DNA of 5,747 nucleotides from Kiritimatiellia bacterium (lineage in GTDB: Bacteria > Verrucomicrobiota > Kiritimatiellia > SLAD01): assembly GCA_007134175.1 (NCBI GenBank), contig SLLF01000028.1, positions 1-5,747 on the forward strand. The letters are read 5' to 3'. The notes beneath the pieces are model-generated. The model searched no databases. It was given only the letters and a program-made list of their open reading frames with translations, and was not told where the DNA came from. Within the stretch, counting starts at the first letter, position 1; every line of letters begins with the position of its first letter. A program made the translations under genes and the position numbers. Positions 1-5,747 of this stretch are shown in pieces.

Positions 1-853
1 CACCTCTGTTTGCCCGCACCATTTCCCGAAACGGGCGCCCTGCCCAAGCCTGGTCTTCGGCAACAGCTGAATCCACCTGCTTGACGAGCCCCGCCTCAAT
101 ACACCAGCGCACTCCGTCCGGTGCCGTCCAGGCAGCAGGCGGGGAATGATTATACAACCAAGTGTCTGAACGCATCAGCGCCACCCTTCGCCTCAGTTCC
201 GCAGCAGGCAAAAAGGCCGCAGCCTCCTTGTGCTCCGTCTGCCCTGCCCACTGGTAAAATGCCGCAATTACCGCTTCCATGGTCAAGTGTGACCCCAATG
301 CCTGCAGGTTCGTCACCGGCGACCGGACCGATGGTGTTGCTCGCGTCTCCCATTCCCCCGGTAGCGGACGCAATGCCCGGCGCAATCGGTCCAGCTTCGC
401 GTGCACCAACAGTGTCCCGTGATGCAAAACCGTCTGGCGTCGATAGCAGAAGGCGTTACCGGAAACCTTCAACCCGTCCACCGCCAAACCGGTCCGGTTC
501 AGCCGGCTGACCGCTACCCCCAACCCGGCAAGGATGCGCGAAATCCAGTCAAACACTTGATCGGCAGCATAGGCGGTGCGCGGCAGGAAGAACGCATAGT
601 TGAGATTGCCTTCATCATGGTATACCGCCCCCCCGCCTGAAACGCGCCGCGCGAGTTGGATATCCTCTTGCTCTAGATAGGTCGGGTCGCACTCACGCCA
701 CGGCTGCTGATTCTTGCCGATCACAACCGCGGGGCGACTGCGCCACAGCAACAGGCACGGGGGGGCATCCCCGGCCCGGTCCAGCCAAGCGTCTTCCCAA
801 GCCAGGTTCCAATATGGATCCCGCACGTCGGATTTGATCACGTCTATGTGCAT
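1..853 (-). CDS. lplA: Lipoate-protein ligase A, 3' end outside the window
   Basis: ATP-dependent ligase that activates lipoate to lipoyl-AMP and attaches it to a lysine of lipoyl domains (2-oxoacid dehydrogenases, GcvH); cytoplasmic. I translated the minus strand by hand: 284 codons are open from ATG at 853 to the left edge, with no stop. Visible features are DPYWNLAWE (about residues 12-20), the family signature RRVSGGGAVYHDEGNLNYAF (69-88), KVSGNA with Lys129 matching the catalytic lysine of E. coli LplA, HHGTLL (144-149), and SVRSPVTNL (about 175-183). After about residue 230, a segment with TWLYN and GVRWCIEAG resembles the start of the C-terminal accessory domain. E. coli LplA has 338 residues, so roughly 50 are missing here. 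The start is chosen because the distance to the DPYWN motif equals that in E. coli; its ribosome site is weak (AGG about 13 bases upstream). The Lys and HHGT motifs favour a ligase over a LipM-type octanoyltransferase. It is divergent from the deaminase gene. Two seven-base G/C runs (628-634 and 759-765) lie inside it, but the frame is intact. Confidence 0.9.
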   Translation of the reverse strand, partial: MHIDVIKSDVRDPYWNLAWEDAWLDRAGDAPPCLLLWRSRPAVVIGKNQQPWRECDPTYLEQEDIQLARRVSGGGAVYHDEGNLNYAFFLPRTAYAADQVFDWISRILAGLGVAVSRLNRTGLAVDGLKVSGNAFCYRRQTVLHHGTLLVHAKLDRLRRALRPLPGEWETRATPSVRSPVTNLQALGSHLTMEAVIAAFYQWAGQTEHKEAAAFLPAAELRRRVALMRSDTWLYNHSPPAAWTAPDGVRWCIEAGLVKQVDSAVAEDQAWAGRPFREMVRANRG

Positions 854-931
854 CGTCTGACACGCCTGAAAAAAGTCGATTTCCCAATGGCGCTGTTGTA
901 AACTCGATCCTACATACCGGAAAGGAAAAAG
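854..931. promoter_or_regulatory. Divergent promoter region between lplA and the deaminase gene
   Basis: This 78-bp spacer is the only place where both divergent genes can start transcription. On the plus strand the best sigma-70-like pair is TCGATT (876-881) and TAAACT (899-904) with a 17-bp spacer, which would give a leader of about 20 bases. On the minus strand TTTACA (902-897) is a good -35 box, with a poor -10 TCGACT (879-874) 17 bp away. The two candidate promoters overlap, so transcription in the two directions could compete. The matches are weak and made by eye; I see no clear palindromic operator. The region itself is secure, the boxes are not. Confidence 0.4.
919..925 (+). promoter_or_regulatory. 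Ribosome binding site of the deaminase gene
   Basis: GGAAAGGA-type purine-rich stretch ending about six bases before the ATG at 932. It supports that start codon, and it is the clearest Shine-Dalgarno sequence in the window. Confidence 0.6.
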
Positions 932-2152
932 ATGAGCACCACCATTCACGCCGATTTTATCCGCGCCATACCCAAGACCGACTTGCATGTCCACCTGGAT
1001 GGTTCATTGCGTCTAGCCACGCTCATCGAGCTGGCACAGGCCACGGGAGTAAAGCTGCCGGCCAGCGACGAAGAAGGGTTGCAAGCCATGGTGTTCAAGT
1101 CGCATTACGCCGATTTGCCGGAGTACTTGCAAGGCTTCGCCTATACCTGTGCGGTCTTGCAAACGCCGGAGAATCTCGAACGCGTCGCGTATGAGTTGGC
1201 GCAGGACAATCTGGCGGAAGGCGTGCGCTACGTGGAGGTGCGCTTCGCCCCGCAACTGCATACGCGCGAGGATTTTTCCATTGCCGAAGTGATCGGCGCT
1301 GTCGCACGGGGGATGGATCGCGCCAAGGCCGAGCATAATCGGGCGGATGCAGTCCAGTCCGGCACGGATATCCCGTTTGAATACGGCATCATTGTGTGCG
1401 CCTTGCGTTCCTTTAACGCTCAGATGTCCGATTATTATCGCCGCATATTCAACCTGCTCTCGTACGCCCCGCAGAAGGAGGTGTTTGCTACCGCATCGCT
1501 TGAAATCGCGCGCGCGGCCGTATCCCTGTCACAGCGGGAAGGCATCCCGGTGGTGGGTTTCGATCTGGCGGGGGAGGAAGCGGGTTATCCCGCTGGCGAC
1601 CATCGCGCGGCTTTTGCCTATGCCCACAAAAACTTCCTCAAGAAGACCGTCCATGCTGGGGAAGCCTATGGTCCGGAATCCATTTTCCAGGCCATCACCG
1701 ATTGCCACGCCAACCGGATCGGCCACGGTACGTTTCTGTTTGCGGCCGACAAAGTAAAAGACCCGCAAATCACCGACCCCATCGCGTACACCCACTTGCT
1801 GGCCGAGTATATCGCCAGCCAACGGATTGCGATTGAAGTGAATCTCACCAGTAACCTGCAGACCACGCCGTCCATTGCCTCCGTGGCGGACCATCCCGTC
1901 AGACAAATGATCGAACGGAATCTATCCGTCTCAATCTGTACCGACAACCGGCTGGTGTCCAATACGACGGTGACCCAGGAGTATAAGCGCTTGGTGGCGG
2001 CGCTGCCTCTCACGCCCCAACAGTTCAAAAACTTGGTGATCGCCGGATTCAAGGGCAGCTTTTATCCCGGTAGCTACAACGAGAAGCGTCGTTATGTCCG
2101 ACAAGTCCTGGACCGATACGACCAGTTGGAGCAACAATGGAGAAACCGTTAA
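932..2152 (+). CDS. add: Adenosine deaminase family protein (metal-dependent purine deaminase)
   Basis: A zinc-dependent amidohydrolase of the adenosine/AMP deaminase group, expected to replace the 6-amino group of an adenine nucleoside with oxygen in the cytoplasm. Visible motifs follow the family order: TDLHVHLDGSL (16-26, metal ligands His19 and His21, substrate-side Asp23), GFDLAGEE (209-216), HAGE (241-244, metal ligand His241 and catalytic Glu244), NRIGHGT (261-267, His265), and SICTDNRL (334-341, metal ligand Asp338). All metal and catalytic positions are present, so the enzyme should be active. Three things differ from a textbook enzyme. It has 406 residues, against about 330-350 usually, with extra sequence around 130-150 and at the C-terminus. 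The usual Asp-Asp pair is Asp338-Asn339; from memory, TDNR-type sequences also occur in actinobacterial enzymes. The strand before it reads EVNLTSN rather than the common EVCPTSN. Adenosine is therefore the default substrate, while aminofutalosine, 5'-deoxyadenosine or a related nucleoside remain possible. It probably shares a transcript with bioA, whose ATG lies 49 bp downstream. Confidence 0.85.
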   Translation: MSTTIHADFIRAIPKTDLHVHLDGSLRLATLIELAQATGVKLPASDEEGLQAMVFKSHYADLPEYLQGFAYTCAVLQTPENLERVAYELAQDNLAEGVRYVEVRFAPQLHTREDFSIAEVIGAVARGMDRAKAEHNRADAVQSGTDIPFEYGIIVCALRSFNAQMSDYYRRIFNLLSYAPQKEVFATASLEIARAAVSLSQREGIPVVGFDLAGEEAGYPAGDHRAAFAYAHKNFLKKTVHAGEAYGPESIFQAITDCHANRIGHGTFLFAADKVKDPQITDPIAYTHLLAEYIASQRIAIEVNLTSNLQTTPSIASVADHPVRQMIERNLSVSICTDNRLVSNTTVTQEYKRLVAALPLTPQQFKNLVIAGFKGSFYPGSYNEKRRYVRQVLDRYDQLEQQWRNR

Positions 2153-2201
2153 ATAATGGGAGGCAGCCAGCACGATCAACCGCAGACGGGTGCCCCATAG
2201 C
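2153..2201 (+). promoter_or_regulatory. bioA: Short spacer before bioA with a displaced Shine-Dalgarno-like site
   Basis: The spacer holds one strong Shine-Dalgarno-like sequence, GGGAGG (2158-2163), but it lies 26 bases before the possible GTG start (2190) and 38 before the ATG (2202). That is too far for normal use, and no in-frame start codon lies at the right distance from it. Nearer the ATG only a weak GACGGG (2185-2190) is seen. An in-frame TAA at 2154-2156 limits any earlier start. I see no hairpin terminator, which supports co-transcription with the upstream gene. Confidence 0.35.
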
Positions 2202-3503
2202 ATGACGATACCGGCGCATTCCCATATCTGGCATCCCTACACGCGGTTCTCATCGCTGCAGGCTGATCTGCCCTGCATCGTGCGCGGCGAGGGACTCTAT
2301 CTTTTTGACGAGCACGGACACCGCTATCTGGATGGCGTGGCTTCCTGGTGGTCCTGCCAACTCGGCCATTCGCACCCCCGCGTGGTGCAGGCGATCCAGG
2401 CACAAGCCGGCACGTTGCAACACAGCATACTCGGCAACCTGACGCATCCCGGAGCCGAAACGCTGGCTCGCCGGCTGGCCCAATGGATGCCGACGCCCGA
2501 TCGCCACGTCATGTTCGCCAGTGACGGCGCCAGCGCGGTCGAGGCCGCCCTCAAGATCGCGCTGCAATATGCGTACCAAACCGGTCATACCAAACGCACA
2601 CGTTTCGTCTCGCTGCAAGAGGCCTATCACGGCGACACGCTCGGGGCCGTGGCCGTGGGCTATCTGGATGAATTCCACCACCTGCTGCGCCCGGTCCTGC
2701 AGGAGGCGTGGCGGCTGGAACTACCGAGCTGCGGGGCCTGTCGCAACCGTGACTGCCGGAAACCTTGCTATGACGGAGTAGATGCCTTTCTGACCGAGCG
2801 CGCCGATCAAATTGCCGGCGTGATTGTTGAGCCCCTCTGTCTCGGGGCCTGCGGCATGAAGATGTACGGACCGGGGTATCTACGACGCCTGGCTGACGCT
2901 TGCCGTCGACTCGCTATCCCGTTGATCGTCGATGAAATTGCCATGGGTTTTGGCCGCACCGGCCGTTGGTTCGCTTTTGAACACGCCGCCATTGACCCCG
3001 ACATCGTATGTGTCGGCAAAGGGCTGACTGCCGGCTACGTGCCGATGAGCGCGGCCATTGTGCGCGACGAGATCTATCGTACCTTCACCGATCAACCGGA
3101 CGACCACACCTTTTATCACGGCCACACCTGGTGTGGGAATCCTATCGCGGCCGCGGCAGCTTTAGCCGCGTTGGACGTTTACGAAGAGAGCGATCTGGCC
3201 AGCCGCGCCGCCGCGCTGGAGGCGGTGTTTGAGGAGCGGTGGTCACCGTTGCGCGACTGGCCCGGCATACGGGCGGTGCGGCACCTCGGTTTAATCGGCG
3301 TCATCGAGCTGGAACCGGACACGGAGCACCCCCCCAAGGCGCGTCAAGTGCAGTGGGCCTTGCGCGAACAAGGCTATTTACTGCGTTCACTCGGCAACGT
3401 CATCTACCTGATGCCGCCACTGATCATCCATGAACCGGAATTACGAACCGCGGCACAAGCGGTGGCCGACGCCGTCGGCACTATCCTGTCCGCCAAAGGT
3501 TAA
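2202..3503 (+). CDS. bioA: Adenosylmethionine-8-amino-7-oxononanoate aminotransferase (biotin synthesis)
   Basis: PLP enzyme that moves the amino group of S-adenosylmethionine to 8-amino-7-oxononanoate (KAPA), giving 7,8-diaminononanoate, the third-last intermediate before biotin. Positions here count from the GTG at 2190; subtract four for the ATG at 2202. Visible are HIWHPYT (12-18, Tyr17 of the substrate site), SWW (52-54), the phosphate-side SDGASAVEAALK (111-122), AYHGDT (145-150), IVEP (212-215), DEIAMGFGRTG (248-258, Asp248 contacts the PLP ring nitrogen), GKGLTAGY (276-283, Schiff-base Lys277), FYHGHTWCGNP (308-318), and LLRSLGNVIYLMPP (397-410, with the carboxylate-binding Arg399). 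This pattern aligns along its length with E. coli BioA (429 residues) and favours the S-adenosylmethionine type over the lysine-using type. The ATG start is preferred because it gives an N-terminus like that of E. coli; GTG at 2190 adds four residues. An insert at about 178-195 carries four cysteines. The other bio genes are not in this window. Confidence 0.93.
   Translation: MTIPAHSHIWHPYTRFSSLQADLPCIVRGEGLYLFDEHGHRYLDGVASWWSCQLGHSHPRVVQAIQAQAGTLQHSILGNLTHPGAETLARRLAQWMPTPDRHVMFASDGASAVEAALKIALQYAYQTGHTKRTRFVSLQEAYHGDTLGAVAVGYLDEFHHLLRPVLQEAWRLELPSCGACRNRDCRKPCYDGVDAFLTERADQIAGVIVEPLCLGACGMKMYGPGYLRRLADACRRLAIPLIVDEIAMGFGRTGRWFAFEHAAIDPDIVCVGKGLTAGYVPMSAAIVRDEIYRTFTDQPDDHTFYHGHTWCGNPIAAAAALAALDVYEESDLASRAAALEAVFEERWSPLRDWPGIRAVRHLGLIGVIELEPDTEHPPKARQVQWALREQGYLLRSLGNVIYLMPPLIIHEPELRTAAQAVADAVGTILSAKG
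3500..3503. other. Shared TTAA: overlapping stop codons of two convergent genes
   Basis: The palindrome TTAA supplies TAA to bioA on the plus strand (3501-3503) and TAA to the dehydrogenase on the minus strand (3502-3500). The two coding regions therefore overlap tail to tail by four bases. There is no room between them for an intrinsic terminator, so each transcript must end inside the opposite gene or depend on Rho. Confidence 0.9.
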
Positions 3504-4687
3504 AACTTGTCTTCCCACTCCTCGACCCAAGGCAGGCCGAAGCGGTTGAGGTCGCGCATGAACGGATCGGGGTCGAGTTGTTCGACATTGAAGACGCCCT
3601 GTCCCTGCCATTCGCCACTGCACATCAGGCCGGCACCGATCATTGCCGGAACCCCCGTGGTGTAGGAAATGGCCTGTGATTTGACCTCGCGATAGCACGC
3701 CTCGTGGTCGCAGATGTTGTAGATGTGATAGTGTCGTTCGCGTCCCGCCTTTACCCCGCGAATCCAGCAGCCGATACAAGTACGGCCACGCGTTAACGGA
3801 CCGAGGCTGGCCGGATCGGGCAACAGCGCCTTGAGGAACTGCAGGGGCACGATTTCCTGCCCCTGAAACGAGACCGGGTCAATGCGGGTCATCCCGACGT
3901 GCTGCAGCACTTCGAGATGCTTCAGGTAATTATCGGAAAACGTCATCCAGAAACGCGCCCGCCGCAGGCCGGGCACAAAGCGCGCCAACGATTCCAGCTC
4001 CTCATGATACATCAGATAGATTTCGCGCGGGCCAATGCCTTCTGGAAAATCAAAGGTCTGGTGTTCCGTCAGCGGTTCGGTTTCCACCCACTGCCCATCC
4101 TGCCAGTAGCGGCCTTTGGCGGTGACTTCCCGGATGTTGATTTCAGGGTTGAAATTGGTGGCGAACGGCTGCCCGTGATCGCCGGCGTTGCAATCGATGA
4201 TGTCGATTTCATGAATGAAATCGAAATGGTGCTTGAGCGCGTGCATGCAGAAGACGCTGGTGACGCCGGGATCAAACCCCGATCCGAGCACCGCCATGCG
4301 GCCGGCATCCCGGAAGCGGTCGTGATAGGCCCATTGCCATTTGTACTCGAACTTGGCGGTGTCCGGTGGTTCGTAATTCGCGGTGTCGATATAATCAACA
4401 CCCGCCGCCAGACACGCATCCATGATGTGCAAATCCTGATAGGGCAGCGCCACGTTGATCACAAGTTGCGGCTGTTCCTGCTGCAAAAGAGCCGTAAGCG
4501 CCGGCACCTCGTCGGCGTCTATCTGCGCCGTGCGCACCGGCTGCCGCACGTCGGCTGCAATCGCGTCGCACTTGGCCCTGGTCCGGCTGGCTAGCACGAT
4601 TTCCGTGAATACGTCCGGGCGCTGGGCGCATTTATGCACCACGACCCGCCCTACCCCGCCTGCTCCAATTATGCATATCTTCGCCAT
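3500..4687 (-). CDS. Carboxynorspermidine/carboxyspermidine dehydrogenase (saccharopine dehydrogenase family)
   Basis: NADPH-dependent enzyme that reductively condenses L-aspartate-4-semialdehyde with putrescine (giving carboxyspermidine) or 1,3-diaminopropane (giving carboxynorspermidine); a decarboxylase of the NspC family then releases the polyamine. The 395-residue length fits the family. An N-terminal Rossmann fold begins with GAGGVG (8-13). It is followed by DTANYEPP (101-108), GSGFDPGVTSVFC (135-147), CNAGDHG (166-172), the RGRTCIGCWIRGVKAG stretch (300-315), and the strongly conserved SYTTGVPAMIGAGLM (341-355). These separate it from true lysine-pathway saccharopine dehydrogenases. 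The ATG at 4687 puts the nucleotide-binding motif at the usual distance from the N-terminus. The start lies two bases after the speA stop, with only a weak GAGA-like ribosome site inside the end of speA, so translational coupling is likely. The gene next to it, arginine decarboxylase, supports a polyamine role. Which diamine is used cannot be told from sequence by eye. Confidence 0.9.
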   Translation of the reverse strand: MAKICIIGAGGVGRVVVHKCAQRPDVFTEIVLASRTRAKCDAIAADVRQPVRTAQIDADEVPALTALLQQEQPQLVINVALPYQDLHIMDACLAAGVDYIDTANYEPPDTAKFEYKWQWAYHDRFRDAGRMAVLGSGFDPGVTSVFCMHALKHHFDFIHEIDIIDCNAGDHGQPFATNFNPEINIREVTAKGRYWQDGQWVETEPLTEHQTFDFPEGIGPREIYLMYHEELESLARFVPGLRRARFWMTFSDNYLKHLEVLQHVGMTRIDPVSFQGQEIVPLQFLKALLPDPASLGPLTRGRTCIGCWIRGVKAGRERHYHIYNICDHEACYREVKSQAISYTTGVPAMIGAGLMCSGEWQGQGVFNVEQLDPDPFMRDLNRFGLPWVEEWEDKF

Positions 4688-4689
4688 CG

Positions 4690-5747
4690 TTATTTCTCGT
4701 AATAGGTGTATCCGCGCAACCCGCTCTCGTACGCCTCCATCAGGCGCCGCCGGTCCTGCGGCTTCAGTCGATCGTCGCGCACGGCCGTCTCGGCCATCTG
4801 GCGCACGCGGGCAACCATCCGTTTGGGATCGTATTCCGCGTAGGTCAACACATCCGCCACCGAATCGCCTTCGATTTCACGGTCATAAACGATCCGACCG
4901 TCCGGTCGCACCCGCAGACTGATCACGTTGGTATCCCCCAGCAGATTATGCAGATCCCCGAGTGTTTCCTGGTACGCGCCGACCAGGAATACCCCGAGAT
5001 AATACTCCTCCCCCGGTCGCAGTTCGTGTAGCGAGAGGGTCCGTTTTACATCGTGCAAGTCAATGAACCGGTCGATCTTGCCATCGCAATCGCAGGTGAT
5101 ATCCGCCAGTATAGCCTCCCGAGCAGGCTGTTCCCGCAGCCGATGAATAGGCATGATGGGAAACAGCTGATCGATGGCCCAGGCATCGGGCAAGGACTGA
5201 AATACGCTGAAGTTACCGTAGTAGATATCCGCCAGTCGTTCCGGCAGGTTCTCCACATCTTCCGGTACGTATTTGAGCCGACCGGACTCCTTGGATATCG
5301 CGCGTACGATCCGCCAGAACATCTGTTCCGCCAACGCCCTTTCCCGCAACGAGATACCCCCGACTTTAAAAAGCTGGCGGATTTCATCGCGATAGTAGAG
5401 CGCGTCGTTGTAGCATTCTTGAATGTTCTTGGCCGTCAGTTGCCGGGGTACTTCCATTAGATTATGCAGCAAATCATGGGCATCGGTCGGCAGCGTATCC
5501 GGCACCGGGTGGCTGGCAAAGCGGTTGACATCCAGGATATTGAATACTAGCACCGAATAATAGGCCACCGTCGCCCGCCCCGCTTCGGTAATGATGACCG
5601 GATGCTCGATATCGGCCTCGTCCAGCGTTTGCTGGATGACCTCGATCACGTCCGAACAGTATTCGTCCATCGTATAGTTGCGACTGCTGGCAAAATTCGT
5701 TTGCGAACCATCGTAGTCAACCGCCAGGCCGCCGCCGAGGTCGAGCA
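4690..5747 (-). CDS. speA: Biosynthetic arginine decarboxylase, 5' end outside the window
   Basis: PLP enzyme of the alanine-racemase-fold group that decarboxylates arginine to agmatine, the first step from arginine to putrescine. The reading frame continues beyond the first internal ATG (5670) to the right edge, so about 351 codons of the C-terminal part are visible; family members have about 630-660 residues. From the edge it reads DLGGGLAVDYDG (cofactor-phosphate glycine loop, about 5745-5710), then HPVIITEAGRA, then NFSVFQSLPDAWAIDQLFP, all matching E. coli SpeA closely. Next comes ITCDCDGKID (5100-5071), where the first Cys (5094-5092) sits at the catalytic cysteine position of the second active-site half. 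It is followed by FLVGAYQETLGDLHNLLGDT, and the protein ends with ESGLRGYTYYEK, a typical SpeA tail. The second Cys in TCDCDG replaces Ser of E. coli (TCDSDG). The helical insertion after NILDVNRF is also seen in SpeA. The dehydrogenase gene follows after two bases, so the two form an operon; its promoter lies outside the window. Confidence 0.95.
   Translation of the reverse strand, partial: LDLGGGLAVDYDGSQTNFASSRNYTMDEYCSDVIEVIQQTLDEADIEHPVIITEAGRATVAYYSVLVFNILDVNRFASHPVPDTLPTDAHDLLHNLMEVPRQLTAKNIQECYNDALYYRDEIRQLFKVGGISLRERALAEQMFWRIVRAISKESGRLKYVPEDVENLPERLADIYYGNFSVFQSLPDAWAIDQLFPIMPIHRLREQPAREAILADITCDCDGKIDRFIDLHDVKRTLSLHELRPGEEYYLGVFLVGAYQETLGDLHNLLGDTNVISLRVRPDGRIVYDREIEGDSVADVLTYAEYDPKRMVARVRQMAETAVRDDRLKPQDRRRLMEAYESGLRGYTYYEK

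Noticed and set aside
121..640. Two overlapping plus-strand open frames (121-510 and 401-640)
   Set aside because: They are antisense to the lplA frame, which carries the family signature in order; their predicted proteins are Pro/Ala/Arg-rich with no motif.
600..660. Suspected frameshift in lplA near the SGGG motif
   Set aside because: A first reading of the complement gave an out-of-frame motif, but careful re-reading showed one continuous frame through RRVSGGGAVYHD.
1347..1757. 136-codon plus-strand open frame inside the deaminase gene
   Set aside because: It is the +1 shadow of the deaminase frame; its product is rich in Arg, Pro and Ser and shows no domain.
3899..4594. 231-codon open frame on the plus strand, antisense to the carboxyspermidine dehydrogenase gene
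   Set aside because: It lies wholly inside a gene with clear family motifs on the other strand, has no recognisable domain and no ribosome site, and is the kind of long shadow frame that GC-rich coding DNA produces.
5053..5460. 135-codon plus-strand open frame antisense to speA
   Set aside because: It lies within strongly conserved SpeA sequence and has no recognisable product or start signal.
5668..5670. ATG at 5670 as the true start of speA
   Set aside because: The frame continues upstream to the window edge with the conserved DLGGGLAVDYDG loop, so this is an internal methionine.
1..5747. Mobile elements, CRISPR arrays, tRNA or rRNA genes, prophage or defence systems
   Set aside because: No direct-repeat arrays, terminal inverted repeats, transposase or integrase motifs, or RNA gene signatures were seen; coding sequence fills nearly the whole window.

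Overview
This window is a compact stretch of bacterial core metabolism with five protein genes, two of them cut by the window edges, and almost no spacer DNA. Base composition is moderately GC-rich (high fifties percent by eye) and uniform across all genes. SpeA closely parallels the biosynthetic arginine decarboxylase of Proteobacteria, BioA is the proteobacterial S-adenosylmethionine-dependent type, and polyamines seem to be made by the carboxyspermidine route. A free-living proteobacterium, perhaps a gammaproteobacterium, is a reasonable guess, but the sequence does not fix the genus.

Layout. Positions 1-853 (minus strand) hold the first 284 codons of a lipoate-protein ligase A gene that runs off the left edge. 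A 78-bp divergent promoter region (854-931) separates it from an adenosine-deaminase-family gene (932-2152, plus). That gene is followed 49 bp later by bioA (2202-3503, plus; a GTG at 2190 is the alternative start). bioA converges on a minus-strand pair. The first of the pair is a saccharopine-dehydrogenase-like carboxy(nor)spermidine dehydrogenase (3500-4687), whose stop codon overlaps that of bioA. Two bases upstream of it ends speA (4690-5747), which is cut by the right edge before its N-terminal part.

How the genes work together. On the right, SpeA turns arginine into agmatine, the entry to putrescine. The dehydrogenase condenses putrescine (or diaminopropane) with aspartate semialdehyde, so the pair is a polyamine operon that bypasses aminopropyl transfer from decarboxylated S-adenosylmethionine. 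On the left, bioA (biotin) and lplA (lipoate) flank a deaminase whose substrate is not certain. Biotin and lipoate synthesis both release 5'-deoxyadenosine, which suggests one testable alternative to plain adenosine salvage.

I found no mobile element, RNA gene, CRISPR array or clear intrinsic terminator, and no obvious new multi-gene system. The points that merit a second look are the unusual deaminase, a four-cysteine insert in BioA, the stop-codon overlap and the polyamine route.
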